29,363 nucleotides of DNA from CAYPXN01 sp964414715 (GCA_964414715.1 CAYPXN010000110.1:1-29363); one strand, 5' to 3'; numbered from the stretch's first letter, positions 7,271 to 15,841 are shown. Notes: generated from the letters alone by a model not told the origin. A program made the numbers and translations.

Positions 7271-7310
7271 AGGCCCTTGGAGGAAACTCCAAGGGCCTGT
7301 TTGTTTTTTT
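7271..7310 (+). terminator. Strong intrinsic terminator
   Basis: Perfect 12-bp arms (AGGCCCTTGGAG and CTCCAAGGGCCT) around a four-base loop, followed by a T-rich run. It ends the receiver-protein transcript just before the convergent CsgG-family gene. Confidence 0.93.
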
Positions 7311-7321
7311 CTGCTTCAAAA

Positions 7322-8164
7322 TTATTTTTTCTTCTTTCTTTTATGATGAACAAGGGGTTCATCCGAAGGGAGGTCGCTGGGAGCACTTGGGGCACCGTGT
7401 GTGCGATAATAGCTTTGCGTAAGTTGTACAGCACATTTGTGAACCACATCCGCCATCATTTTTCCGATTTTTGATTTTTTGAAATATCCCACTTCACCCA
7501 CACCGAATCCGCTATTGTTTAAAGCGCCGGTATCCACGGTTACTTGAAAGCTTGTTGCCTGTAGTTTGACTTGGGCAGAAGAAAGGATTTCACTCGTGCT
7601 CGTATCAATGAGTTTGCAAGCCATGTGAATGGAGCTGCTACGCGTTTTTCCGCCCACAGCTCCGATGGCATTACCTCCATCACCTCCCACCAATGCTCCA
7701 ATCACTCCGGTGATGAGTCCGAAGTCAAATCCTTCCTTGTCTTTTGTGAGGCCGGTAAGGGCAAAAGAGACAAGTTTGTCAGCAGTTTTCATTTGTCGAT
7801 ATTGTGCAGCTTTGGAGTTGGGTTTTGCTTCAGCGGAACGGGCAATCGCTTTTTCATTCATGATCCCCTGGGGAGCAGCAGCGGCATCTTCTCGTTCCAG
7901 AACCGTATAGCAGCCGGAGTTGACCAATTCTTCAACTCCAACTTCCCGGGAATCCGCTGCGACATTATCGTTCCACCAGTCAAAAGTCACATTTTCAGTT
8001 TTGAAACGATCAATGGCGACGGGTATTTTCGTGCTACAATCCGGATAGTTTTCAAGGGGATTTTTGGAAACTTTTGGGTGAACAACCTGAGCTCCTGAGC
8101 TACAGCCATTGACTGTCAGTAGAATCAAAGGTAAGTAAAGCCACTTATGATACGACTTGTTCAT
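7322..8164 (-). CDS. CsgG/HfaB-family lipoprotein
   Basis: Predicted outer-membrane lipoprotein of 280 aa. The start at 8164 has AAAGGAG at good spacing and gives a clean lipoprotein signal, MNKSYHKWLYLPLILLTVNG, ending at the lipidated Cys of the lipobox VNGC. The mature part has the CsgG-like core: an early IPVAIDRF strand, SGCYTVLERED, the QGIMNEK segment, then ADKLVSFALTGLTKD and a Gly-rich segment of about 25 residues that could form the membrane-spanning hairpin. The tail ends in HHKRKKKK. CsgG proteins form secretion pores for curli subunits, but many distant relatives without curli genes exist, and none are seen here, so a secretion role is only possible. The gene is divergent from, and slightly overlaps, the next one. 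Confidence 0.8.
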   Translation of the reverse strand: MNKSYHKWLYLPLILLTVNGCSSGAQVVHPKVSKNPLENYPDCSTKIPVAIDRFKTENVTFDWWNDNVAADSREVGVEELVNSGCYTVLEREDAAAAPQGIMNEKAIARSAEAKPNSKAAQYRQMKTADKLVSFALTGLTKDKEGFDFGLITGVIGALVGGDGGNAIGAVGGKTRSSSIHMACKLIDTSTSEILSSAQVKLQATSFQVTVDTGALNNSGFGVGEVGYFKKSKIGKMMADVVHKCAVQLTQSYYRTHGAPSAPSDLPSDEPLVHHKRKKKK

Positions 8165-8743
8165 TCGAACTCCTTTAAAGTTTGCTTTAAACCCCCAAGG
8201 CAATCAAAAAGGTTTTTTCTTTTTGCATTGAGCTGCCTGTTTTTTCTTCTTATTTCGAATCTTGGGAGCGCGACAACCCAAAAAACACAAGATGGTGAAA
8301 TTTTGATTCCGGTCCAGGAAAGTATTTATATTGTGGTAAAGGGGGTTTTTGATTCAAAAGCGGAAGCTGAAAAGACCCGAGCCTTTATTCAGCAACTCTT
8401 GGTGAAAACCTCAGCGGATGGAATCATTGAGTCTGAAAAGCTTGAGGGTTTTCCTTCCCATAAATGGGTGATTGCCTCCGCTTTCGATAGCGAGGAGAGG
8501 GCGAAGTGGTGGATGATGTTTGGAGATCGGAATCCCAGTCTTCCGAAAGCTTCCGTGAAGAAAACTCGCCTTTTGGTTTCGAGTCAGCAAATTCCCTATT
8601 TTCCGGATTCCATTCGGGATGGTGAAAAACGGTTTTTTAGTGAGGAAGATGTGGTGTTTAAAATACACCAATTTCCTGATGTGATGGCTCTCAAGAAAAA
8701 ACGTCCTATCAAACTTGTCTTCCTCGCATTTCCACGAAGCTGA
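8147..8743 (+). CDS. Secreted SPOR-like protein, 3' end probably disrupted
   Basis: 198 aa. A long basic N-terminus precedes a hydrophobic signal segment FFLFALSCLFFLLISNLGSA (about residues 23-42). The ATG at 8147 overlaps the divergent lipoprotein gene by 18 bp and lacks a clear ribosome-binding site, so the start is uncertain. Residues 58-125 (YIVVKGVFDSKAEAEKTRAF, then HKWVIASAFDSEERAKWW) look like two halves of a SPOR-type fold, which binds denuded peptidoglycan. After residue about 180 the reading frame changes character (KKKRPIKLVFLAFPRS, then stop) next to a run of six A. Protein-like sequence resumes in frame after the stop, up to 8866. Export is likely; the SPOR assignment is tentative. 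Confidence 0.65.
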   Translation: MIRLVHSNSFKVCFKPPRQSKRFFLFALSCLFFLLISNLGSATTQKTQDGEILIPVQESIYIVVKGVFDSKAEAEKTRAFIQQLLVKTSADGIIESEKLEGFPSHKWVIASAFDSEERAKWWMMFGDRNPSLPKASVKKTRLLVSSQQIPYFPDSIRDGEKRFFSEEDVVFKIHQFPDVMALKKKRPIKLVFLAFPRS

Positions 8744-8866
8744 AAATATATGTATGATGTGGAGATTATGAAAAATGAGCAGGGTAAGTTTGTGGCTTAT
8801 GATTTTCTGTCTTTTTTTGCCGGAAATCTCGACAAATATAGCCGCTCTTTAGACCTGAAACCCTAA
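8744..8866 (+). pseudogene. Probable detached C-terminus of the SPOR-like gene
   Basis: The frame of the upstream gene stays open for 40 codons after its TGA and reads YDVEIMKNEQGKFVAYDF followed by a folded-looking ending in LDLKP. The segment just before the stop reads more plausibly in another frame (ISTKLKIYV), as if two compensating indels, one at the A6 run 8696-8701, had occurred. It is either a decayed end, an assembly error or, less likely, a separate 38-aa ORF from the ATG at 8750, which has no evident ribosome-binding site. Confidence 0.5.
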
Positions 8867-8918
8867 GCAACTTTTCTTTCAAAACGGCGATGATAGCCCT
8901 AAACCCGAGGGATAACTT

Positions 8919-10421
8919 ATGACCGTTTTAGCTGCTCACAATATATTGGATCGTCGTCTCAGCGTAGGCCTTTCTAGCACATCTCATTTGAATGATGCTC
9001 AATTAAAAATGGATGCCTTTCTCGAAACGGCTCAGGGGCTTGCTTCTGACTGGAAAACGGCGGCCTTGGCGATTGCTTTGCCTCTTGCTAGCGCTCGTAT
9101 TGCCGGAGTTTTTCGAAATAGTGCAGGGGCGCTGCGCTTGGTTCAATGGGGTGAGGCGAGTGTGGCGGAACAGGGTGCTCTTTCTTTTTTAAAAACATCC
9201 TTTATTCCTCGTTTGGCTTTTGCAAGATCTGCAGGGAGCCTGTTGGGACTCGGAGGGATGTTGGCAGCTTGTTCGGTAGATCGAACGGGTTCGGGAGAAG
9301 ATGCGGGAACTTTACCCATACCTCGCAGTTTTGAGGCGAATGGAAATGAGTATTCGATTACCTCTTCTCCCAGTGCCGGAACTTTGCAGGGTTTTCAAAC
9401 AAATCTCAGTTCTTCGGATGTACTTTCTGTGGCTTGGGCTGATTTGGACTCCAGCAATGCGAATCCTTCTGCGGTGTATTTGAGAAGATTTCAGTCCACG
9501 AATCCTGAGGGATCCATGATTGAGGTAGATCGTCCTCAGGGAAGTGTAGACTTGCTTCCCGCACTTTCGACCAATGACCACGATCAATTACTAGTTTCTT
9601 GGACCAACAGTTCGGGTCAGGATGCCCCTTCTTCAGTTTTCGCAAGACGTTATAATGCGGATCAAGTCAATGGAAATGCCTTTCAAATTGTGCCTGCTGC
9701 TCAGAGAAACTATTTGGCCCAAAGTAATGTGATTTTACACGAAGATGGATCCTTTACAGTGATTAGTAATGAAAATACCGCTGACTGTGGTGTGTGTGCT
9801 CGAGAGTATGCGGCAAATAATGTGCAAGGCTCCGTTCAAACACTGAGTGATTCCAATGTGCCGGTACTTGCTAGTGCGGTGGCTTCCGCAGCAAACGGAG
9901 ATTGGGCTTGGGTGGCCTTGTTGGCGGGACAAAATGGAACGCGTTCAGTGCGTTATCATTATCAATCTGCTTCTCATGCAAATAACCTCAATACAACATT
10001 TGAAATCGGAAATATTCAAACCGCTTCCACTGTTCGTGTGGCGATTTTGCCTGCAGGCAGGGCTTTGGTTCTTTGGGAAACGAATGAGGGCTTGAAGGGA
10101 ATGGTTTTAAAGCCGGATGGAACTCCTTTGAGTTCACAACTTTCAATTAATTCTCAGGCGCCGGGTGGAAGTTTTTCCGTGGGCAGTGATGCTCATGGAG
10201 CCTTTGTAGTTTCCTGGATAGAAGGGGGAAGTGTAAAGGCAAGTGTTTACTCTTCAAGTGGTCAATCGATTTCGAGTAATCTTAGTATTTCAGGTTCTGC
10301 CAATGATGCAACAGATGTGAGTGTGGCGGGAAATGAATCTGGAAAAGTTACCTTTGTGTGGAGACGTTTCTCGGGCGGTAATTACTCGTTAGTTGCTAGA
10401 AACTACCAGATCAACTATTGA
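8919..10421 (+). CDS. Beta-propeller-like protein with internal lipobox and shared N-terminal module
   Basis: 500 aa. Residues 14-112 form a module beginning LSSTSHLNDAQLKMDAFLE, followed by hydrophobic helices; a similar module starts the large helicase of this window. A hydrophobic segment LLGLGGMLAAC ends at Cys118, a lipobox-like LAAC placed far from the N-terminus. The remainder has about seven repeats of a strand pattern such as VLSVAWADLD...VYLRRF, roughly at 168-190, 224-246, 278-297, 328-348, 381-398, 427-445 and 477-496. This is typical of seven-bladed propeller or bacterial surface-repeat proteins. GAGGG precedes the ATG. It is probably exported or surface-attached, but how it is exported without an N-terminal signal is unclear. 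It overlaps the convergent plsB by 11 bp. Confidence 0.75.
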   Translation: MTVLAAHNILDRRLSVGLSSTSHLNDAQLKMDAFLETAQGLASDWKTAALAIALPLASARIAGVFRNSAGALRLVQWGEASVAEQGALSFLKTSFIPRLAFARSAGSLLGLGGMLAACSVDRTGSGEDAGTLPIPRSFEANGNEYSITSSPSAGTLQGFQTNLSSSDVLSVAWADLDSSNANPSAVYLRRFQSTNPEGSMIEVDRPQGSVDLLPALSTNDHDQLLVSWTNSSGQDAPSSVFARRYNADQVNGNAFQIVPAAQRNYLAQSNVILHEDGSFTVISNENTADCGVCAREYAANNVQGSVQTLSDSNVPVLASAVASAANGDWAWVALLAGQNGTRSVRYHYQSASHANNLNTTFEIGNIQTASTVRVAILPAGRALVLWETNEGLKGMVLKPDGTPLSSQLSINSQAPGGSFSVGSDAHGAFVVSWIEGGSVKASVYSSSGQSISSNLSISGSANDATDVSVAGNESGKVTFVWRRFSGGNYSLVARNYQINY

Positions 10422-13116
10422 GCTGTCCTTTTTGTAAAAGGAAGTTTTCCTTACTTTGGAAAGAACTAAAAGCTTTTGTCCATTTTTGAAGTTCTGTGGC
10501 GGAAACTTTGTGTGAGTAAGTTTTTCTTCCTTTTTTTCCCAAATCTTTTTCATGAGATAATACCAAAGCTTCATCCCGGAGAGTATGAAGGGCATTTTTG
10601 ATTAAGAATTGAGATAATGCTTCGGGGTATTGAAGATCTCCCTTCAAGTGAAGGGTATTTCCATAAGCCAATATTTTCTGGATGAGGTTTTTTTCTTCCC
10701 ATTTCACAAAATTGAGATTTTCCAGGGCTTGAGCGCAGAGTTGATAAGCTTCTATGAGAGGCGCAATCAGTTGGCTAAAAACGATCAAGGATTCAGATTT
10801 ATGGATTTTATAGTTTCCGAGAGGAGACAGTTGAATGATTTCAAGGGATAAAAGTCCCTGAATCGCTTCAGTGGAATCGGGGATTTGAATGAATTCGTGT
10901 TGAAATTTTTCTCGAAGAGTTTCGTAAGAATTCTGAAATTCTGATCCGGAAAATTCACGAGGTGAAAATTTTAAAATCCAGCTTCCCAGACAAAGATGAA
11001 TCAGGGGAGCGAGTAAAGCATTGCGATAATAATCCAAATGGGGACGCTGTGGGGCTTCCAGAATATAAAAAGTTTCATTGCCGTCTTGATGAAGCTGAAT
11101 CAATCCCTGTTTAACGTAACTTTGTAAGGCCTGTTGAATGGCAAGCTCGGTATTTGTTTGAAGTCCCTTGCTTAAAAGGCTGCCCTGCTGGATTAAAGCT
11201 TTTTGATATAAAGATGTTTTGTTCAGCAAATCTGGAAGATTTTGTCCCTTTTTGGGATGAGCGAGAAGGGCTGCCGCCACCAGGTTGGGAGCGGTGATCA
11301 CGCTCACCCGGTCAATTTCGCCGGCAATTTTATAGGCAAGATTTTTAACGAGTTTTCTTTTTTCAGTTTCAGGTGAACTTTGCTGAAGGCTGTTTTGCAA
11401 AAGGTAATTTTTTGCAGAAATGGCTTCTCCAAAATTTACATATACATGGCCATAACGATTTCGAAGAAAACGTCCCACTTTGAGTAAATCCCAGAAACTT
11501 TCTTTTTCTTTTTTGCCACCCTTGGATTCTTGTACGTGAGACTTGTCTTCCAAAACCTTTTCATAGTTAATGGAAACGGGTACGAAGTAGAAATCTTTTT
11601 CATGATTTTCGAAGTAGCAATCCAGGTAGAGAGAGAGCATGCCTGTTTTGGGTTCTTCGAGTTTTCCAGTTCGGGAACAAGTGCCTTCAATAAAAAATTC
11701 CTGAAAGAAACCTTCTTGAAGTAAGGTTTTGATATAAGATTTGAAAAGGAGAGGGTAGAGAGGATCCGAACCAAAACTTCGTCTCATAAAAAAAGCACCC
11801 GATCTTCTGAAGATATGACCCATGGGCCAGAATGAGAGGTTTGCTCCCGCGGCAACAAGAGGCATGGACAACTTTTGTTGATAGAAAATATCAGAGATTA
11901 AAAGGTAGTCCATGTGAGAACGGTGTGATGGAATTAAAACAAGGGGTGAGTCTTTTGCGAGCTTTTTGATTTGCGAGAGACCTTCTTCGTCAATAATCAA
12001 GCCATCATAAATATTTTTAAAAACCCACCGGAGAGCAAGATCCCAAAGATCCAAATAGGTGTAGTTGGGATCCGCAACAATCTCTTCGAGGATTTCCTGA
12101 GATGTTAAGTAAAGTTCATCTAAGGGTTTGTCGAGCTCCGTGGAAAGGCGCATGAGGGATTGGCGAAGATCTTTATCCTGCAAAGTAAGATCAATCATGC
12201 TTTCCCGGCTTTTGAGAGTGGGACCGGTGACGGTTGAGATCTCCTTGTAAAAATCCTGGTGGAGACGATTTCTCAAGTTTCGACTTTGCTCCTGCAGAGT
12301 GTTGGAAGGGTTTTCAACGATAAATTTTTTCACATCCAGAGGGCTGCCCACTTTTGCCACGGCTCTCTTGCGATAATTACGGAAGAACAAAACCATTTTT
12401 CGTAAAGATCCGGGATTTTCTTTTTCTCCAAACAGGATGTCGATGAGCGATTTGTCTGCTTTTCCGGGTCGACGGTCATATAAAAGATCGAGAGGAATAA
12501 TGCTTAGCTTTTTATTTTCAGGGAGACTCTGGGCGTATTCCAAAAGCGGCGAGAGAAGATCTTCGCCTGAACTACGGTATAAGTTGAGAAGAAGGGGTTG
12601 GTTGAGAAATACAAAAGAAGTTCGTTGTTCAGTTAAATTTTTTAAGAGGGTGCTACGATCATCCAAGTCGGGAAATGAACCCTGAGTATAAAAATGGTGA
12701 AGACGTGCGATCATTTTGTAAAAGTAGGATTTTAAGGGCATCCACCAAATCATGCGGATGAGGTTCGCGTGACTCGCCAAGGGGAGTTTTTCTTTGAGAA
12801 AAAGAGAATTGAAATAATTATATTCAATCTGACCCCAGTTGCGCATCATGTAAACAATTTGACCTTCTTCGCTTGCATGACGAATGCGTTCAAGATCGAA
12901 TTTGTCACATTGAATTTGAGAGAGCATGTTTTGAAAAAATATTTGATGGAGGGAATTGAATTCGCTTTGCATGGCAGAGTAGTCCAGGCTGCCTGCATTT
13001 TGGATGGCTTTTTCAAATTGTTTCGGGAATTTTTTCTGTAACCAGAAATAAACAGGTGTCAGAAGTTTGGCAAAAAAAGTTTTGAGAGAAATTTTAAAAC
13101 CTTGAGTTTGAGCCAT
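10411..13116 (-). CDS. plsB: Glycerol-3-phosphate 1-acyltransferase PlsB
   Basis: PlsB (901 aa; E. coli 807) acylates sn-glycerol-3-phosphate at position 1 at the inner membrane, the first step of phospholipid synthesis. The acyltransferase core has HRSHMD (HX4D, residues 398-403), GAFFMRRSF (440-448), EGTCSRTGK (477-485) and VPVSINYE. A long N-terminal region (1-380) and C-terminal helical region (590-901) are as in the family. The first residues show no export signal. It lies 51 bp downstream of the flippase-like gene on the same strand, with no terminator between, so the two probably form an operon. The C-terminal coding end overlaps the convergent propeller gene by 11 bp. Confidence 0.93.
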   Translation of the reverse strand: MAQTQGFKISLKTFFAKLLTPVYFWLQKKFPKQFEKAIQNAGSLDYSAMQSEFNSLHQIFFQNMLSQIQCDKFDLERIRHASEEGQIVYMMRNWGQIEYNYFNSLFLKEKLPLASHANLIRMIWWMPLKSYFYKMIARLHHFYTQGSFPDLDDRSTLLKNLTEQRTSFVFLNQPLLLNLYRSSGEDLLSPLLEYAQSLPENKKLSIIPLDLLYDRRPGKADKSLIDILFGEKENPGSLRKMVLFFRNYRKRAVAKVGSPLDVKKFIVENPSNTLQEQSRNLRNRLHQDFYKEISTVTGPTLKSRESMIDLTLQDKDLRQSLMRLSTELDKPLDELYLTSQEILEEIVADPNYTYLDLWDLALRWVFKNIYDGLIIDEEGLSQIKKLAKDSPLVLIPSHRSHMDYLLISDIFYQQKLSMPLVAAGANLSFWPMGHIFRRSGAFFMRRSFGSDPLYPLLFKSYIKTLLQEGFFQEFFIEGTCSRTGKLEEPKTGMLSLYLDCYFENHEKDFYFVPVSINYEKVLEDKSHVQESKGGKKEKESFWDLLKVGRFLRNRYGHVYVNFGEAISAKNYLLQNSLQQSSPETEKRKLVKNLAYKIAGEIDRVSVITAPNLVAAALLAHPKKGQNLPDLLNKTSLYQKALIQQGSLLSKGLQTNTELAIQQALQSYVKQGLIQLHQDGNETFYILEAPQRPHLDYYRNALLAPLIHLCLGSWILKFSPREFSGSEFQNSYETLREKFQHEFIQIPDSTEAIQGLLSLEIIQLSPLGNYKIHKSESLIVFSQLIAPLIEAYQLCAQALENLNFVKWEEKNLIQKILAYGNTLHLKGDLQYPEALSQFLIKNALHTLRDEALVLSHEKDLGKKGRKTYSHKVSATELQKWTKAFSSFQSKENFLLQKGQLNS

Positions 13117-13167
13117 TGAAATATTTTACATGTCTAAAAAAAATATGCAGTAATTTTTTGAAGTGTT

Positions 13168-14205
13168 TTATTCTTCCAACACGAGATGTTGTAGCTGGGA
13201 ACGTGTCTTACGGTCCTGATGATAGATATAATAGATTCCCACTGCACTCCATACGAGCATACGGATTCGTCTCAAAATTCCAATCGAAGTTCCCACTGCA
13301 GGGTTTTGGTGTGTGAGCATGAATACTCCTGCATAAGCGCCTTCCATCACTCCAACAGAGCCGGGAACAAAAACAAAAACGATATTAATCACGACGGTCA
13401 AAGAAGCGAGTAAGTAGGCGGACACAAAACTCATCTCCATTCCCAAGAAGTAAGCAGCAAGATAAATTTCTAACACGCCTAAAATTCTACAAAGGATTTG
13501 GAGCCAGAAGGCAAGGTAGAATCCTTTTTTATTATGCTTGTAGAATTCAGTGATATAACGATCGATTTCCTTGAGTTTTTCAAGTGTTTCAGGAGTCCAG
13601 GCCTTTTTGATTTTTACTTTCTTCAAAAACTCGACCAAAAATTGAAAGACACCTTCGTGTTGTCGTTTATACCAATAGTAAGTCATCCAAAACATGAAAA
13701 GCAGTGAAACGGGAAATCCGATTTGAAGAGAGAGAGGAAGGTCAAACTCGATGAAGGCGATCAGAATTCCCACGATCATAAAGACCACCAGGGCAATGGA
13801 ATTCATGGTTCGATCTACCACAACACTGGCGGTACTTTCTGCGAGGGGAATATCCTTCTTCATCAGGAAAACTCGCGCGGGATCCCCCCCCCCAAAACCC
13901 AAAGGATTGATGGTGTTGACCGCTTCGCCTGTGGCCTTAAGCATGAAAAGCTTCCAGAACTTGATACTATAATGATGACCTTCCAGAAAAGTGTTCCAAC
14001 TCCAGGTAAAAAGCATGAAGGTAATAAAAGATACAGCTAAGAAGGGGATAAACTTCCACCCCATTTGTTTCATGTAATCTAAAATAAGATGAGCGCCCAC
14101 ATGCTGGATAAGCCAAACCAAGAGTCCTATTCCTGCGGCAAGCAAGATGTAACTCACCCAAAGGGAGTGTTTCATGAATTTATGGGAAGGTTTGTGAGTC
14201 GTCAT
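13168..14205 (-). CDS. Flippase-like integral membrane protein (lysylphosphatidylglycerol synthase TM family)
   Basis: 345 aa with about eight membrane helices, matching the lysylphosphatidylglycerol synthetase TM-region/AglD-like flippase family. The characteristic NTINPLGFGGGDPARVFLMKK and VVVDRTMN motifs follow the second to third helices. FVPGSVGVMEGAYAG near the C-terminus is the other conserved signature. Such proteins are thought to move lipids or lipid-linked groups across the inner membrane. The GFGGGD codons create an uninterrupted run of ten G (C on the plus strand, 13884-13893), a likely slippage site. It lies upstream of plsB and divergent from the CDP-alcohol transferase fusion, suggesting a phospholipid context. 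Confidence 0.88.
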   Translation of the reverse strand: MTTHKPSHKFMKHSLWVSYILLAAGIGLLVWLIQHVGAHLILDYMKQMGWKFIPFLAVSFITFMLFTWSWNTFLEGHHYSIKFWKLFMLKATGEAVNTINPLGFGGGDPARVFLMKKDIPLAESTASVVVDRTMNSIALVVFMIVGILIAFIEFDLPLSLQIGFPVSLLFMFWMTYYWYKRQHEGVFQFLVEFLKKVKIKKAWTPETLEKLKEIDRYITEFYKHNKKGFYLAFWLQILCRILGVLEIYLAAYFLGMEMSFVSAYLLASLTVVINIVFVFVPGSVGVMEGAYAGVFMLTHQNPAVGTSIGILRRIRMLVWSAVGIYYIYHQDRKTRSQLQHLVLEE

Positions 14206-14235
14206 AGAAAGTCGCCTAAATTATCAGGATCAATG

Positions 14236-14258
14236 CTGAATGTGCAAACAATATTCAG
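14236..14258. promoter_or_regulatory. Inverted repeat upstream of the -35 box
   Basis: CTGAAT and ATTCAG face each other across 11 bases, ending two bases before the -35 hexamer of the promoter at 14261. The position suits an activator or repressor operator shared by the divergent genes. No regulator is assigned. Confidence 0.3.
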
Positions 14259-14260
14259 TA

Positions 14261-14289
14261 TTGACGCTCCGGGAGACATCGTTTATAAA
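14261..14289 (+). promoter_or_regulatory. Sigma-70-type promoter for the bifunctional cytidylyltransferase gene
   Basis: TTGACG (14261-14266), a 17-bp spacer and TATAAA (14284-14289). The predicted start point near 14296 leaves a leader of about 40 nt, with AAGGA ten bases before the ATG at 14337. Confidence 0.7.
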
Positions 14290-14336
14290 GACGGAACTTA
14301 AACTAAGTCTTTAAAAAGATTAAGGAAAATCTCTTA

Positions 14337-15764
14337 ATGGTACAGCAGGCAGTCATTCTTGCGGCGGGCAATGGTAGTCGCATAAAACGGTCCCAGGACG
14401 ATGTCCCCAAGCCTTTACGCAAGGTCTGCGGCTTGACTCTGATCAAAAGAGCTATTCTGAATGCCAGGCTGGCCGGTGTTTCTGAAGTGGTTGTGGTGGT
14501 GGGGTATAAGGGAAATGAAATTGTGGAATCTCTCCAAAATGACCGTTCCCTGGGGGTAAAGCTGCAGTTTGTTCATAATCCCGATTTTCAAAAGTCGAAT
14601 GGCCTTTCTCTTTTGACAGCCAAACCTTATTTGAAGGATGAGTTTTTGTTGATGATGTCAGATCATGTATTTGATCGTCGTGCCATCGAGAAAATTATCC
14701 AGGTTTCATTCGCAGATAACGAATGCCTTTTGGGGATTGATCGAAAATTGAATGATATTTTTGATCTGGATGATGCCACCAAGGTTGAAACGCGCGAAGA
14801 TAAAATTATTGAGATCGGAAAAGAAATCAAGAATTACGATTCCTTCGATACGGGGATTTTTCGCTGCAAAAAAGTTTTTGTGGACGCCATGGATCAAATT
14901 TATCGCGAAAAGGGAGATGTGTCCATTTCTGAAGGTGTGAGGGTGCTTGCTGCGAAAGAAAAAATGGGAACTTGCGATATCTCGGAATTTTTTTGGCAAG
15001 ATGTGGATACTCCCGAGGCCTTGCATTACGCAGAAAATTTTTTATTTAAGCAGTTACGCAAGCCAACCGACGGATGGATTTCCCAGAATATCAATCGTCG
15101 TATTTCATTAAACCTCACCCGTTTTTTAATTCGAACCAATCTTTCAGCAAATCATGTGACCGGACTGGTTACGCTCATAGGCTTGATGTCCGGATTTTTT
15201 GTGGCGAAGGGTGTTTATTGGGCAGTGGCGTTGGGTGGGATACTCTTCAATCTTTCCTCGGTGTTGGATGGTTGTGATGGAGAGATGTCAAAGTTGAAAC
15301 TTTCACAATCCAAATTGGGTGAGTGGTTGGATACGATCGGTGATAACCTGACTTATTTTTCATTTTTCTTAGGAGTGATGATTGGGGCCTACCGACAGAC
15401 ACAATCTCGCTGGATTGTAATGGAATCGATTTTAGTGGGAGTGGGAATTGTTCTCAGTCTGGGTATTATGTTTTATTATCTGCTTCGCTACACCAATTCA
15501 GGAACCTTGATCACGATCCAAAAAGATTTAATTGAAGAAGAAAAAAAGAATCAAAGTAAATCGGTATGGAATTATTTGAGTAAAATTCAGTTCATGATGA
15601 AGCGGGATTTTTTCGCACTCTTTTTCATGATCTTGTGTTTGTTGAATCAGCTTCCTTTGATTCTGCATTTGGCTTTTATTGGAGCCAATCTTACCTGGAT
15701 GGTGGTCTGGGTGAATAAAAAAGAAATTTTCAAGCTGGATTCGGCGAAGGTGGCCGCAAATTGA
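14337..15764 (+). CDS. Bifunctional nucleotidyltransferase/CDP-alcohol phosphotransferase (IPCT-DIPPS-like)
   Basis: 475 aa with two enzymes in one chain. Residues 1-235 form a nucleotidyltransferase (LAAGNGSRI at 8-16, VPKPLRKV at 23-30, NGLSLLTAKPYL, MSDHVF, WQDVDTPE). Residues 245-470 form a membrane CDP-alcohol phosphotransferase with several helices and the motif DGCDGEMSK...GEWLDTIGD (Asp311, Asp314, Asp332, Asp336). The whole architecture follows inositol-1-phosphate cytidylyltransferase/di-myo-inositol-phosphate-phosphate synthase, including DDATKVETREDKIIEIGKEI and FDTGIF. The canonical AR of the CDP-alcohol motif is SK here. It should make a CDP-activated alcohol and transfer it to a second alcohol or lipid; the substrate may not be inositol. 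The flippase-like gene is divergent from it, and the radical SAM gene follows. Confidence 0.85.
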   Translation: MVQQAVILAAGNGSRIKRSQDDVPKPLRKVCGLTLIKRAILNARLAGVSEVVVVVGYKGNEIVESLQNDRSLGVKLQFVHNPDFQKSNGLSLLTAKPYLKDEFLLMMSDHVFDRRAIEKIIQVSFADNECLLGIDRKLNDIFDLDDATKVETREDKIIEIGKEIKNYDSFDTGIFRCKKVFVDAMDQIYREKGDVSISEGVRVLAAKEKMGTCDISEFFWQDVDTPEALHYAENFLFKQLRKPTDGWISQNINRRISLNLTRFLIRTNLSANHVTGLVTLIGLMSGFFVAKGVYWAVALGGILFNLSSVLDGCDGEMSKLKLSQSKLGEWLDTIGDNLTYFSFFLGVMIGAYRQTQSRWIVMESILVGVGIVLSLGIMFYYLLRYTNSGTLITIQKDLIEEEKKNQSKSVWNYLSKIQFMMKRDFFALFFMILCLLNQLPLILHLAFIGANLTWMVVWVNKKEIFKLDSAKVAAN

Positions 15765-15841
15765 CCCTTCGAGAGCCTCAGGGTGTCCCAAAATGGACAT
15801 GGTGAGGAGTTCGCCTTTGGGCGGACGTCTCGAACCATGAG
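15765..15841. repeat. Palindromic dispersed-repeat-like element
   Basis: Begins directly after the stop of the upstream gene. TTCGAGA (15768-15774) pairs with TCTCGAA (15828-15834), and CCTCA pairs with TGAGG. An inner CGCC-TTTG-GGCGG stem is also present. The CCTTCGAGA...CCTCAGGG...GTCTCGAACCATGAG pattern resembles a repeat I know from many bacterial genomes. It separates the transferase gene from the radical SAM gene. Confidence 0.7.

Noticed and set aside
7571..8098. Open frame on the plus strand opposite the CsgG-family gene
   Set aside because: It mirrors codon bias of the minus-strand gene and has no ribosome-binding site or domain-like sequence.
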